This document shows, piece by piece, positions 13,268 through 27,000 of a stretch of DNA of 64,000 bases; the stretch's first letter is position 1; every line of letters begins with the position of its first letter. This DNA is from Rhynochetos jubatus (lineage: Eukaryota > Chordata > Aves > Eurypygiformes > Rhynochetidae). The stretch is from positions 140,058,175 through 140,122,174 of the forward strand of contig CM050648.1 in the NCBI GenBank assembly GCA_027574665.1. Direction: 5' to 3'. The notes beneath the pieces are model-generated. The model was not told the DNA's origin and did not search any database. It was given only the letters and a program-made list of their open reading frames with translations. Position numbers and translations under genes: made by a program.

Positions 13268-13420
13268 CATCCATCCAAGGGTGCTGAGTGAGGCTGCACC
13301 TCAAATCCTGGGTTCACTTTGGGGCCCCTCACTACAAGAAAGACACCGAGGTGTTGGAGCTTGTCCAGAGAAGGGCAAAGGAGCTGGTGAAGGATCTGGA
13401 GCACAAGTCCTGTGAGGAGC
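13268..13420 (+). mobile_element. CR1 LINE piece, lacking its 3' end
   Basis: This stretch matches the late part of the CR1 coding region, with 'gaggctgcacctcaaatcct', then gggcccctcactacaagaaa and 'gtccagagaagggcaaagga'. It stops at 'tgtgaggagc', before the expected end. The text resembles the same CR1 subfamily as the copy at 8812-9535 and differs from the element immediately following. Confidence 0.8.
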
Positions 13421-14294
13421 AAGTTTGCCAACAATACCAAGCTGTGTGGTGCGGTCGACATGCTGGAGGAAGGGATACCATCCAGAGGGACCTGGACAGG
13501 CTGGAGAGGTGGGACACTGCCAACCTCAGGGAGTTCAACAAGGCCAAGTGCAAGGTCCTACACATGGGTTGGGGCAATCCCAAGCACAAGTACAGGCTAG
13601 GCAGAAAACAGATTGAAAGCGGTGGTGAGGAGAAGGACCTGGGGGCATTGAGAAGCTCAACATGAGCCAGTAGTGTGCACTTGCTGCTCAGAAAGCCAAC
13701 CATATCCTGGGCTGTATCTGGAGAAGTGTGGCCGGCAGGATAAGGGAGGGAATTCTGCCCCTCTACTCTGCTCTCATGAGACCCCACCTGCAGTTCTGTG
13801 TCCAGCTCTGGGGCCCCCAACATCAGAAGGATATCGACTGGTTGGAGTGAGTCCAGAGAAGGCCATGAAGATGATCAGAGGGCTGGAGCACCTCTGCTAT
13901 GGGGACAGGCTGAGAGAGCTGGGTTTGTTCAGCCTGGAGAAGAGAAGGCTCCAGGGAGACCTTACAGCACCTTCCAGTACCTGAGGGGGCTACAGGAAAG
14001 CTGGGGGGGAGACTTTTTACAAGGGCCTGTAGTGACAGGACACGGGGTAATGGCTTTAAACTGAGAGTGTGTAGGTTTAGATTAGATACCAGGAAAAAAT
14101 TATTCAAGGAGAAGGTGGTGAGGCACTGGAACAGGTTGCCCAGAGAAGACATCTCTGGATGTCTTCAAGGCCAGGCTGGATGAGGCTTGGAGCAACCTGG
14201 TCTAGTGGAAGTTGTCCCTGCCCATGGCAGGGGGGTTGGAACCAGAAGATCTTTAAGGTCCCTTCCAACTAAAACCATTCTATGACACTATGAT
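13421..14294 (+). mobile_element. CR1 LINE fragment, plus orientation, reaching the 3' tail
   Basis: This 5'-truncated CR1 starts at 'aagtttgccaacaatacca', an earlier point in the element than the piece before it. It runs through 'ccaagtgcaaggtcctacac' and ggcactggaacaggttgccc to the 3' end ggaaccagaagatctttaag and a degenerate tail (cattctatgacactatgatt). Frameshifts and stops are scattered through it. Long antisense frames across it (up to about 160 codons) are by-products of its base composition and not genes. Confidence 0.93.
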
Positions 14295-14465
14295 TTTATA
14301 GCTGTATGTGAAGCACCAGAACCCCAAATTAGCCTACAAAACACCACTGGGACAATACAGAAGCACTAATAAGGGTTTTTTTTGGGTCATAGACCAAAAT
14401 AAAGGTCAGCTTTTCTGCTGACAGTAGACACTATCATCTACAATTATTACTATATCAGAAATGCC

Positions 14466-14487
14466 TTTTTTTTTTTTTTTTTTTTTT
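14466..14487 (+). repeat. Poly-T run, 22 bases
   Basis: An uninterrupted T homopolymer, equivalent to poly-A on the minus strand. No retrocopy is recognisable next to it. Confidence 0.95.
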
Positions 14488-17400
14488 GAGTTGTTCAGTT
14501 TACTACCATTAAAAAAAAAGGGTTTTCATTAAGGGCATCTTAGAAACAGAAGCATGCATTTTAACACATGGTTTAATCAGTTGTCTGAATCCCTGGGAAA
14601 ACAATCAGGTTAAACAAAATTCAACATTGCTTTGGTAAAGTTGGCTTTAAAAACTGGGGGAAAAAAAGAGGAAAAAAAATGGCAGCTGGATGAAGGTCCA
14701 AAATCATTTTCCTCTGTTTAATTCAACAAGGACCTACTGACCAGAGATGCCCTCCTGCATGTTTCAGGCAGACAATTCTGTTCCTGTCTTTCCCTTTTCC
14801 TCCCTTTATTTTTTTCAGTCCAATAAATGAACTCACAGAACAAAATCTCCACATATAACATTTCATTCTGACTCTGTTGGTCCTTTCACTTACAGAAACT
14901 TTCCAAACCTAAAAGGAAAAGTGTACTGTCCTTTCCATGAAGACATTTCCACTGCAAACAAGCTCCTTGCACAGGAGAACTGTTCCAGTTTCACCCCAGG
15001 TTTTGACATGAACCTAGGTTGCCACTGACACTCCAAAATCTGTGTCCTCCTTCCTCCACAAGGTCTAGATGAGGAAAAATCCACTTGTCTGCCATTTTTC
15101 CCTTGGACTATCTCTGCCTATGGTTTTGTTCATCCTTTGCAGAGATGAAAACTAAGATCCACACAAAGCACACAGAAACGAGGTCTGCTGGTGCAACCAC
15201 TGGAAGGAAGAGGCAAGATGAATCCTTCTCCTTGGAGAATTTAGCACAGCTATTTGGTACTTCTCATACTTCTTTAATCCTTAAAGATTTGTCAAGTGGG
15301 ACACCTTGCTGTTTGAAGTAAGCTTGCTGCAGTTTCTACTAAGTGCTCAATTAATGGACAGCTGTGTATGTACTGATTATGAAAAGGTGGGAGTCTGTCC
15401 TTTTTGCAGGAAGTGTTCATCAAATTTTCCAGTGAAAAATGGGCAAGATTCAAGCCAAAGCAAACAGAATGAATGCTATGAAATGGGGTCAAAGTGGTTT
15501 TTTTAATATATTTTTAAATGTCTCCAATATTCTGTACTTAAAGACTTTGACAACATAATTCTGTAAAAAAGCTTACTTATCCTGCATAAAGAACACAGAG
15601 CACTAACCTCCCAAAGGAAAGAAAATACTTAGGCCTGTTGCTGTGATAAATGTTTCAGACATCAGCAGTAAATCTCTGCTCTAGTAGCATGAAGAAACAC
15701 AGAGAACAAACCTCACTGCCAGCCCTCACATCCCAGTTCATTTATATATTCAGGGTTGGAATAGAGGAAGAAAAATTCCTGACCATAATTAATTAATTTC
15801 AACCTTTTCTAATTTCACCATGATCCATGCTTATAAATACTTTCATTAGCTATCCCACACAACACTCAGCTACATATTTAGCCTAATTAGATTATGGAAA
15901 TGGATTTAAATCAGGAAGGTTTAATTAACAGCAATTATTTCACATGCTATTTCCACTGTGTTACAGGATGGCATGGATAATTTCATAACAAAACAGAAAA
16001 AAACCCTATTTTTCTTATAATTCCATACTCTGCCGTGATGCACAACCTGGCTTTCAATTTCTGCCTATATAAATAGATGTTTCTAACAGCCATAGAATAC
16101 AACTCTGGGTTGATAGGTACTCACTTTCACATCTCAGCATTGTAAGTACACCCTGATTAAAGGTGGCTTGGCTTTCATTTAAAAAATGAAAATCGAGAGA
16201 GAGAAGGTTCCCCTTGTTTTAATGAGAAGATCCCATGTAAATCTTTCTTTAGGCTACCACATTCCATGTTCTATCTTGTCATGCAAAGTGAAATGAAATT
16301 AGCATCATCTAGACATATGGTTGCATATTGAGCCTATGGGTCTTGTAGGTCTCTTGTTGTCAAAAGAACCAGGATAACATTGTGTTTGCATGGAAATAAC
16401 AGAAAAACTATGTCAGGATTTTACCCTGGGACAACATAGATGGCCTTATTCCAAATATAGCTACACGTAACTACCTAGCTGCATGCCGGGTCAGCACTTG
16501 TGCCACGTCAGCAATTCTGGGGGGACAGATTAGGTAAAAAATTAATTACCATCTTCACAGAAAGCATTTCAAGAAAAACAGCATATGAGAATAGAGTCCC
16601 TGAGGATAATAATGGGATAATTGTCAAAACATCTCAATTTGATATAAGAGATACCCAGACTGCCTAAACAGAGTTCAGCAAAGTCTGTTGCTTCATACTG
16701 GCTTCTAAAACAAAGTAATAGGATCAAAACCTAAGGAATGGATTTGTCAAAAATTAACAATGTCCTGATTTTGTGTATAAAGCTGATGATTGTTAAATTT
16801 TATTTGGGGTAGGAAATGGAAGTAAGGTAACACTATGTCTCACAAATGTATATTCAATGTTTTTTACCAAAATAAGGATATTTGGTTTGGAGTAAGAAAC
16901 AGAATTAAACTGTTATTTGCAGAGTGAATGATGCATTTCCCAGTTGAGAGATTTTCACCTCCCACTCTAAACTTCCTTCCTTTCTCAGACTAATCTGTTT
17001 TGGTCCGATGTTTTCCAAAAATCAAGGTGAATGTTTTTAGGAAATCTGACAGAAAATCAGTTGACTTGGTTTTCATTTGTTGTGGCTCTACATGAAAAAT
17101 AGTCTTTTTCATTCATTTCTGGAAGTACCTGTAAGAGTAATAACACCTAAACGCAGAAGTATCAAATTTAATGTAATTACCGATCACATTAGGACAAAAT
17201 ATACAAACCTTGAAAATATCCTTCCAATATTAAAAGCATTCTAAAATAACACGTTTGTACAACTGCAGTAGAACTGAATCTATTACGCTTTTTTTCTAAG
17301 GTTCTCCAACATTTTTCAGACAGAAACAGGTTGCAAGAACAAGAAACCAAGGGAATCTCACACAGAAAGCACAAACCAGTGACAAATCATCATAATTTGA

Positions 17401-18138
17401 AAACTAAAAATAGTGAGGTCTTAAAATTGGTTTCTTGCTCTTTATGGAAAAAAAATGTGTCTAATATTAATGTACTATTAAGACTTAGCCCTCCAAGGCC
17501 CAGTGCTCAGAGGTCAGGGACCTCAAAGTAACGGGTTCATGGTTTATCTTAATTTTACCTGTTTAGTAGCTCTTATCTCACATTTCCTTTTTATAACTAA
17601 TATTTCTGTGTTGGTTTTGGAGGGTAAAAAGGGAGCGAGGAGCAGATCCTAAGCTACTTCAAAATACTCTATGTTGGTTGCAATGGGAAACGTTTTCAGA
17701 AAAAACAAAACATGATGTAAAAGCCAAGATCTGTCAGAAAGCAAATGGGACATACTCCCCAAAGCTGCCTCAGTATTTTGAATATGTTGCCTAGTACCCT
17801 AAACAACTCACATTGCCAGTGTCTGTGATGGGACTTCCAAACCTTCTGTAGATTTACAGCAGATATCTGTTGTGGTTTTATAATTTCAGCCATATATATC
17901 TTGCCAAAGATCAGGATATATTGGACCACATTTATGCCTACATATGCTCATCACATTCTTACAAGAAGCAAGAGACAGGGACTAATTTAGCACAGATCTG
18001 TACTGTTCCCATGTACCCTGGCTATATTAATCCTGGAACTATTTACCATTGAACATACTGCTCATGGTAGAAAGAATTGCCTCCAGTTCTATTTGGTGGG
18101 GTGCATCCCCTGAAACAAACCAGATTTTTTTATGGTTT

Positions 18139-18188
18139 GGGGGTTTCTAGTGGTTTGGGGTTTTGGGGGGAGGGATGGGGGGTTGGGG
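18139..18188 (+). other. G-run cluster, candidate G-quadruplex
   Basis: Seven runs of three to six G lie within 50 bases: 18139-18143, 18157-18160, 18165-18170, 18172-18174, 18177-18182 and 18185-18188, the longer ones counting as more than one possible tetrad run. Spacers between the central runs are only 1 to 4 bases. This fits the common G-quadruplex pattern. The gene is on the minus strand, so the G-rich strand is the template strand and the transcript here is C-rich. Confidence 0.65.
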
Positions 18189-21100
18189 TTTTTTTATATA
18201 TTCGATGAACTACAAGGTCCATCTGATTTCTTTCCATAAATGCTGAGCTCGGACCCAGATGAACTTAGGGCTGTCATGAAATATCCTGACTGCAGGCTAT
18301 TACATCAGCCAGAGCAATGGAAAGTATCCCCCATTTACTTCTTCCTTCCCTGAGCTTTTAAACTGTACACTGCTAAAAAATGAATGCCTCCTTCACTCTT
18401 TGAATTTAACCTGAGATCTGAACCAGTTTCATGGGGTCAACTACAGAAATTCAGACTAATTCAGTGCAGTCAGACTCATTTCTTTTTGTGATTCCTGGAA
18501 CATTTTGATTTGTTTTTGTCGGCTCCCTGTAACTTGGAACATGGCTTGGTAGGCACTGTACAAAAACGTGTGGAGTTCCTGCCCCAAGCCATTGAACATT
18601 TAAACCAATAAATCAGGCATAAGTTTGGAGATGAAAAAAGAAACAAAATTTATCAAATGCCAAAGATTGCAATTTTACCAAATGTCAGATCTGGAAATGA
18701 AACTAAAGGTTTCACATTCCTAGATTAGAGTCTTGACCTTTAGACACCTCTGCCCCAAAGCTATTGTTCCTCTAGAAAATGATACCTATTAAGAGGCCAC
18801 AAATGAGTCCTTCTTGTCATGTACACAAGGAAACACATTAGTTAACAACCTTCATGTGTTGCCATTATACGTGAAGATGTTTGTTGCTACAATTATAACC
18901 TGAAAGACAATATACTGTGAGAAAGTCTGATTCATTCTGACATTCTTATTGTAGTAACATAAAAACCATTAAAAATGTCACACCACCGCAGAGATGTCTG
19001 TGTCATATTGACACAACGACGTGCCTTTATCCACAGTATAAATTTGATTAGAAATATTTGTGCAGCATGCAAAGGAAGAAAGGAATAAATATCTGGTGCA
19101 GAGATAAAGAACACAGGATTCTGTTTGTTCCCTTTGAATTTATAATCACAAAGTGATATATTTCAGCAAACATCCTCTTTGTTGCTTTCTCCGCTGGCTG
19201 AAAATGGATTATAAGGTAAGGATGCATAACTTCTCCATGGTCCATTATTTCTTATTATCATCCAGATGGAGCGTGGCTATTAGAGCACCACTAAAAACTC
19301 TAATGAACTGCAATGTTTTAGATTACTAATTCTTCAACAGCATGTTTGTATATCAATAATAGACTGTAAAAACAACAACAACAATCTGACTAATTAGGCT
19401 AGATCAAATCTGCTCAGCTCGGCTTCCTGTCCCTCCTATTCTGTGTGCTTGTGTGGGTGTTCAATACCGATGCAGTTTCCATTAAACTCCTTCCAAAACC
19501 TCTAATCACCCCTTACAATACTGCAAACATTTAGATGTCTCTAATGGCTTCTCTTGCCTATAAGAAGCATTTAAACAAAAACACAGCCATGTTTACACCA
19601 TATGAATAATTTTCTTGCTATTCTGTCTGTAATGAAGGGAGTTTAAGTCTCACTCTTTCCTAAGATAGCTAGAGAGTATTTTACTTGGGAGACTCCAAAT
19701 ATTTATCATTAAGTCCTACGCTTAGCAAAGCACTTTATGATTTAATTCATTAATGCTCTCTGATATTCCTGGGTTTGTTTTTTTGGGGGTTTATTTGTTT
19801 GTTTGGGGTTTTTTTTAACAGGTTACACAGAAACTTGATTTAAGTTCTTGCTGTTCCAGATTGTTCCTTTAGCACTTGACAGAACATGTAACACAGCTGC
19901 AGTGTTGGGCCCAGCTCTGATGCTTAAGGAAAAAAAATGCCCAAAGCAGGCTGTGGGATCTAAGTCACTAGCTTCCTAAAATTGTGATCCAGCTCCAAAG
20001 CCCATCAACACAACACAAATAATGTGCATCTGTTATGATGCCTGAAAAATATTAAGGAAGTTCTGTCAATGAAGATCTATTATTTTGAAATTAAGACTAA
20101 TTCTCCAAATAAATCTCTCTAATTTTTCCATTTAAAATCCCATGTAGCACCCAGTGCTACCCCTTGACTTCCCAGAAGAGAAAGCAAAGCAACCTTGACA
20201 TGGGTGCAACCATAGGCACCCACCTGTTCCTACCCAAGGAACAGAAAGGGGACAAGGAGCTTAGTGGCACCAACCCCATCAGCTCCTGCGAAGTCCCACA
20301 AAAACAGCAGCAGGCTCACCTGTGTTTCACTTCTCAGCAGGCAGGACCAGCTTTCAGCCCCTGCTGCAACTGAAACATATGTGATAGGGCTCAACACCCC
20401 ATCACTCACATGCGAGAACACACAGTCTCGCAAGTCACTAAACCAACCTCTGCTAAAATGACCTCATGCATGTGGAAAGGGAAGGTTGGCCAAGGACCTC
20501 CAAGGGCTGTGACTGTGCCACAGGTGTTGTAGGCATCTCACACACTTGTCTTCCCCTTTTCTCCACTTCATTCATCTTCAGACAAGGAGATACAATTACA
20601 ACCTCCTTGCATGACCAATCTTCACCCACATCTAATCGTTTCTGACTTACATCCTCCAGCCCTTTCAGTATTTTCAGATAAGGCACTGATGCCAATGGCT
20701 TTTTTCTGAACTGCTTTCTTACCTTATTGACTTGCCTTTTTTTCCCTTTATGTTTTTCCAAGCACTAATGCAGAAAGATTGTGCTTGATTAACTAGAAAG
20801 TTACATTTCCTTTAGGTAAGGTAGACTATCAATTTGGGCAGGAAATGTGTGCATTAATGAGGCACTGTAGTAACCTTCTTTATGCCTCAATTTCCTATTA
20901 AAAAATAATGGAGTGGAAGCATCCATCACATCGTATGCTTTAAAATATTTTTGCTCAAGGAGGAAGGAGAAGGGCAAACGAAGCTAGTCCTTTCCCCATA
21001 CAAAGCAATGACAGCATTCCCATTTCCATGTTTTTTCTAAACAGGTGATCATTCAAAGACATCATGAAAAAAAATCATTTCCATACATAGGACCTTGTTG

Positions 21101-22297
21101 AAATGGAAGTTGAGCTTTTACAATATGCCTACATGAATTTTAGGCATGAGTCCTAGTGACCTTCAGATGGGACTTACCCTCCTAATTCCCTCTTGACTAT
21201 ATTTGGAAGATCCACCCATAAACCTTAAACGTCAGAAATGTTCCTTTCATTATGGCTTGTGGCCAGAAAAACACTTAAAGGTAAGCTCGCATTAAGCGAC
21301 AATGAGGTCAGTGGGACTATTCGAGCGCTTAAAACACACCATGGGTTTAGGGTCCCGGTTCAGGAAGGACCAAAGGACCTGATTAAATGCCTTTAAAAAA
21401 CAGGTGAGCATGCATCACACCTCACTCTGCCCTGCTCTCCTTTAACCTAATGACACTCAATTGCATATAAAGCAAGAGAGATGAGACAGGATGCAACACC
21501 TCATCCTAAGGGAGATGGTGTTGGTCTGTGTGACAACTGATGCTTGCAGGCTGTTCAACCTTGCCAATACACTGTGAGAATCACAATTTTTCCCTAGCCA
21601 CTACCATTGTTGTTGGCATGTGCACACACAAACACAAATTTTGAAGGTACACAGATATGACTGCTATTTCCAGTGCTCAAACATCAAGAAATATCCAACT
21701 TAAGGGGCTTTTACCTCAAAACAGACCACCTTCTGCTGAGGAAAAAGCTGATACAGATCTCAACACGATGTCATTTCTATAGAACTGGGCTTTTTCCTGC
21801 AGAGGAATTCAGCCTCTCTAATTGTCACATCACCATGTGGATTTCCAATGGCAGATATTTATAACTCCTTTTCCATCAACTTCATCCTATTTCAATTCTG
21901 ATTTTCAATCCTGATTATGCTTCACAATAGAGCTTTGAAATATGCCTTCATTTTCATGACATACTTTACAAGAAATTAAATATTCAGCTCTATTAGAAAA
22001 CCCTTCATGTTGTTATGCAACAAAAATGTAGACAAAGTAAGATAAAGCTTATTAATCTTTCCACTTTTTTAAAATATCTTTTTCTATCTGCTGGCCTCCT
22101 TCCTTTTACCTGCTTGCTTATTTTCCCATGGAAAAAGAGAGAAGTGAGAAAATTGACCCAAAATTTCTCTTTTCTCTTTTTTCTCAATCTTTAAGGAAGA
22201 TTCTAATTCCGTTCTTCTATTCTTCCACTGGGTAATACCAAAAGATACGGTATTTTTAAAAAATAGATTGTAAAAGAATAAAGACAGGAAAAAAGAT

Positions 22298-22313
22298 GGG
22301 GGGGGGGGGGGGG
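22298..22313 (+). repeat. Poly-G run, 16 bases
   Basis: An uninterrupted G homopolymer flanked by A-rich sequence. Such runs are unstable and often misassembled, so the exact length is uncertain. Confidence 0.9.
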
Positions 22314-22969
22314 ATAAATTTTCCAAGGTACAATTAGTATTTTTTCTTTCGTCAGTGTAAGTCTATTTTCTTAATGAGAAAAAGTCCTGATGAAAACATT
22401 GAGGCAAGAACATTTAGCTGAGAACTATATTTCAGTAACAAAAAACTTTAAAGCCAAAAAAAGTCTAACTCCTGTATTGAAATTAATTTCCCTCTGTTTC
22501 CTGCAGATGGACTGTTCAGACCCACATTGACAACAGGTTCTTCTTCCATAAATAATTGTATCAAGATTCTTCAGCTCCAAACAATGGCTTCCCAATATGT
22601 TAGAGAATATGAACACTACCATGCAGCTCTTGCACTTCAGAAAAAATCCCACTAAAGCTTTGTTTTAATGTTGGACATCCCCTTTCACGTCTCAATGCCT
22701 CACACGATTTGGATAACAGCAGTTCCATGCAGAGGTTAACTTCACCAGGATGACTGTACACTAGCATGTGCATGCACATTTTACAGTTAAAATACAGAAG
22801 TGATATAGGATGAATATGCAGTGCAAACATGCAGCCTCTGCATCACAGACCATAAAACATCACTCAATGTTAAAGGATGGTCAACCACCCAGAGAAAGTC
22901 AGCTCTGTCGTCCTTAAGACTTAACAGAGGTTTTCAGCTGTACCTTATTCTCCCTGCAACATCAGACAG

Positions 22970-24030
22970 ACTTAAGGTTGGGAGGGACCTCAAGGGATTG
23001 TCTCTTCCAATTGCCATACTGAGGCAGGAGCAAGGATACTTGGAGCAAGAACACCTGGATCAAGTATGAGATACTCATCGATGAAGTGGAGTTCACCATA
23101 TCTGGTAGTGGCTTTGCCCATGGTCTGAATCCTACTGAAAACTTTTGGTGGACCCAACTGTTTCCAATGTTAGTCTTTCATTCCCTCTTAGCTGACCTGG
23201 TTGCCCTTCAGAAAACATAGAGAACCAATATTATTTCCCTTTCAAGCACATGCTTTCCATGGTAGAAGTCAATCTTCATGTTCCCCTTCAGCTTCCATCA
23301 GCTTCAGCCATAGTCAGTTCCTCCAACTGTTCCCCTGAGATCCTGTCTTGTAACAGATTTTTATTGATCTCCTCGCTTTCCAGCAGGTCTACAGAATTGT
23401 TAAAGCCCTGCATCAAAATAAAAAAGTTGTCTCACCAGCACTAATCCCAACAGAATAAATGTCTTCTTCAGCTTGTCTATGACATTGCTCCTGATACTTT
23501 CCAGAGTGAGATTTACACGTTTTATCCTACTGTTGCGTTACACTGTCTGCAGTTGCCTATCACTTTTCCCCTTGCTGATTTCAGGCTGTCTTTCCAATTT
23601 GTCAAGATCATTATGGATTCTGATGCTGTCATCGAAACTGTTTGCAACCCTTCCCATAACTCTCCTGATATACTCTCTCTGTTCTGTCACTCAACTCTGC
23701 TAATGAAAGCGTTGAATAAAATCACAAGTGGGGCAAAGACTTCCCTGGCAATTCCCTCCAGGTTTGACAGTGAAGCCCTTGATTACTGTTTGAGAGATTT
23801 TTCAGTCAGTTATCGCCGGCTTTGTTATGACTGTGTTGAGATCATCTTTCACTCGTTCGCAATGAGACCACTATGTAGAAAAATGTCAGAAGCCTTTAAA
23901 AAAAGTTCAGATATATTGTATCTACTAAATTTCCCTTATTCACTAGACAGTTATCTTGTCAAAGAAAGAAATCAGATTAATTTGCCATGAACTCATCTTG
24001 GCAAATCCATGCTGGCTGCTGGCCAGAGTA
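22970..24030 (-). mobile_element. Old, heavily diverged CR1/L3-type LINE
   Basis: Read on the plus strand this is the reverse of an ancient amniote CR1. It opens with a 3'-end signature (gttgggagggacctcaaggg). Further in, 'ccaatttgtcaagatcatta' and 'gtttgcaacccttcccataa' follow. It closes with 'cttgtcaaagaaagaaatca' and gcaaatccatgctggctgct. These phrases occur in the same order in the turtle and bird CR1 sequences I remember. The copy is interrupted by many indels, and parts of 23.05-23.5 kb are barely recognisable. A 145-codon frame on the plus strand across it is not a gene. Confidence 0.65.
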
Positions 24031-27000
24031 AGAAAACTAGTTTTAATCATTCATGACCAAAATATTCCTATTGAAGCACAACAGGATTTTTTTTTTCCAC
24101 TCAGCACTGGCAGGGATGAACAGCAGGTACCCAGGGAAGAGATGTCATTTTGCGTGCTATCCTGTCTTTCCTCAAAAATGAAGGGAAAGGGGTAAAGCTC
24201 TTTGAGGAACCTGCAGTCATACTCCCACACTTCCACCAGCAGAAATTTTTTCCTGATTCTACCAAGGTTCTTGCAGAAAAAGCTTTAGGAAAGATGAATG
24301 AAGACAAGAGATGTGCAGGCTCATTCCTCAGTGCTTTCAGAATTTTCAAGATGAACATGACATTGTACTACTTCAGACCTACAGAAATGAAGAAATGAGA
24401 AACCAAGAAATTGTATCTGTCGTCTTTTACCCAATTACCTGATATTTCTTAGTATCACCAAACATGTTACAGTTTCACAGTGCACTAATGAAACCTCCCA
24501 GCAATTTAGGCTCTTTATTTCTTTTACAAAACCAACAACAAAACAAAAAACCCCAACAACAACTCTGTCAGCCTATTTGGATGTGCAATGATGTCACGTA
24601 GTTTTTCAGTTCTGAAATTCAACCTAAAAAAATTTAGGCAAGGAAATATCTTGACTGACCTGAAAGGAAATAAGACTTTAAGGCCTGATTCCCCAGTATG
24701 ATTCATTTTTTTCTACAGTGGGACACTTTGTAAAACAACTTGTCTCCTCACTCCACTGCCCATCCTAAGAACTTTCCATTGTGGTTGATAAACCATCGCA
24801 CTTGTTCACAAGTAAAGCTAGGCCAATATTAAGAAGATTTCAACAGTAAATACCTGTTGTGCCCACTGAAGAGCTTAGCTCCAGTGAAATCAGGCAGGAT
24901 CTACCTGGCTAACTGGACTGACTTGGATAATTCTCCCTTTTGAATGACAACCACACACAGGTATTACCTCTTGAGTATATAAAATTAAGCCCTGTAGCTT
25001 TCCAAGGATCTCTGTGCAGACACATGCCTAAACCACTGACTTGGCTTTCTGAAACTTCAAAACTTCAAAACATGAACAGTCTCCCTAGCCCCTTCCACCC
25101 AAGTGGTATGATACCTTGGGGTTTATCTTTTATCTAAGATTTGTTTATCCCTCTAGCACAATATGCTATAAAGCTGTGCTGTGTTATGAGCTAGTTGGAT
25201 ATATTTGCTGATCTAGTTGGATTAATTAAAACTTTTTGCTACCCTAGAGATATAGATGTTATGAGTAATCCGGGACAACCTGACAATCCCTCTGGGACCA
25301 TCTCAGGTGGTAGTTTGCACTGTGGGTGAACAACAGGACTGTGTAAAGGTTGATTTCCCATATCTTAGGTATAATTTTTTTAATAGTGATTTTCAGTTGT
25401 CTTAAATAACAAAGCTCAATAGCATCAAATAACATTTCTTCCTTCTTCATTCTTACCTCTCCCACTCACTGCCCCATCTCTCTTGATACCATAAATTCAT
25501 TTAAACATATCAAGCCAATGATAATAAAAGTAAAGCTTATATAAACACATGCTAGCTATAACCTTGCAAAAGATATCCCATAAAGCTTCCCAAGGAGGTG
25601 GTTTACAGTTTTAAAGCTCTTATATAGACACATTTTTGCTATAAACTAGAACCTGAACACGTAAAAATCTACTGTTACATCAGAGTTAAAGCAAAACAAG
25701 GCCTGTATGCACCCCACAGTGGTCCTGCCAATTATCCTTCTTGTGTCCACCTCAATCTCACGCTTAGACTGATGTTTCATGAACAAGCCAATGATGCTAG
25801 ATCTTCTACTTCCTCAGAATGACTTGTTTTCTACTGCAGGCTACTGATACGTTTGTACTGGAAGCCTTTTCCATGCAGCTGTTCTGAGAATACTAAGATT
25901 GCCAAGTTCAGCTGCTGCACAGAGACCAACACCCTGTCCGGAAACCCTTCAGCTGCTCCAGCTGCGAGACGTAACTGAGATTGCTAATAATTAAAAGATA
26001 TCACAGAAAAATCTTGGTACCCTTGCTTTGTAGAGCTGATAGCACTTGGACTATGATTCAGCAGTCCGCAAGTGTCAAAATGCTTTTTCTATGATACTCA
26101 GAAGGGGAAATTTCCACTTGCAGGGCAACTGCATGTACTGTCTGTGTCACTTTCTTCTGTTTGTGCTGATGGGTAAATGTGAATGAACAGTTTTACTCTC
26201 TCCTGATCTGGATATTAAGGAATTGATCACCTTTCTCATTGCCTCATCTGAAATACTAAACTAATAAATTTATCTCTGTTTTCACTTATGACTTTTATCA
26301 CTGACTTAGTTGTGCAGAAATCTTTACCCCTAGTCTTCTAGGTGTCCTGCTGCCTTTTGAGAACCTGTCTTCAAGCTCTGAAATATCAAGATACACTCAC
26401 TTCAAAGACAAGGGGTAGGGGTGAGGCACAGCTTCACTTCTGGCATTTCATTCAGTGGAATATTGGTGACAAGGCCAAGTGCCAACCTGCCCAGAACAAG
26501 ACAATTAGAAACACACTCGAATCAGCCCTTCTGGAAAAATATTTGGCACCCTGTTACAATGTTTAAAACCACTCAGGGTCAAGTAGTTCTTTAATGCAAG
26601 GCAGTTCCCACATCAATATTTCCTCCTCCATTAGCCCTACATCTCTTACAAGTCCAGTTAGAAACTAATGATCTCTTCCAGAAAATCTCCACTGCCCCTA
26701 AATAAAATGCTCCATCCTTCAGATGTAGTTATTAATGCACAGCTGAGTCTGTGGCCTTTCCAGGCGGATGCATCCTTGCACAGAGGAGCAGTTACACACA
26801 GAAGAGCTCCTAGTTTGGGAGCATCCTCAGTACCCTTCTCTCACTAGCCTTGATCGGGGAAGTTTTGCCAAACCATGTAGTAGATTCTCATTGTACAATA
26901 TAGAGACCATGAAGAAGTGAGAAGCTGCTTCATCCCACCCTCACTGGGCCAAATTCTGTAGGACATTTGAAACCATGCTAACTCCAGCCTGGCAATAAGC

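Noticed and set aside
13332..13823. 163-codon open frame on the minus strand
   Set aside because: It lies antisense to CR1 pieces and crosses the junction between them; there is no protein family resemblance.
20844..20915. Possible second MIR core (tatgcctcaatttcctatta)
   Set aside because: Only about 20 bases resemble the MIR core and the flanks do not; too weak to annotate.
21305..21400. Phrases like 'gtcagtgggactattc' and 'gcgcttaaaa', and 'ccccattgacttgaagg' near 38.44 kb
   Set aside because: They resemble a common ancient amniote repeat I vaguely recall, but I cannot name it or define ends.
23553..23990. 145-codon open frame on the plus strand
   Set aside because: It is antisense to an ancient CR1; the translation resembles no protein.
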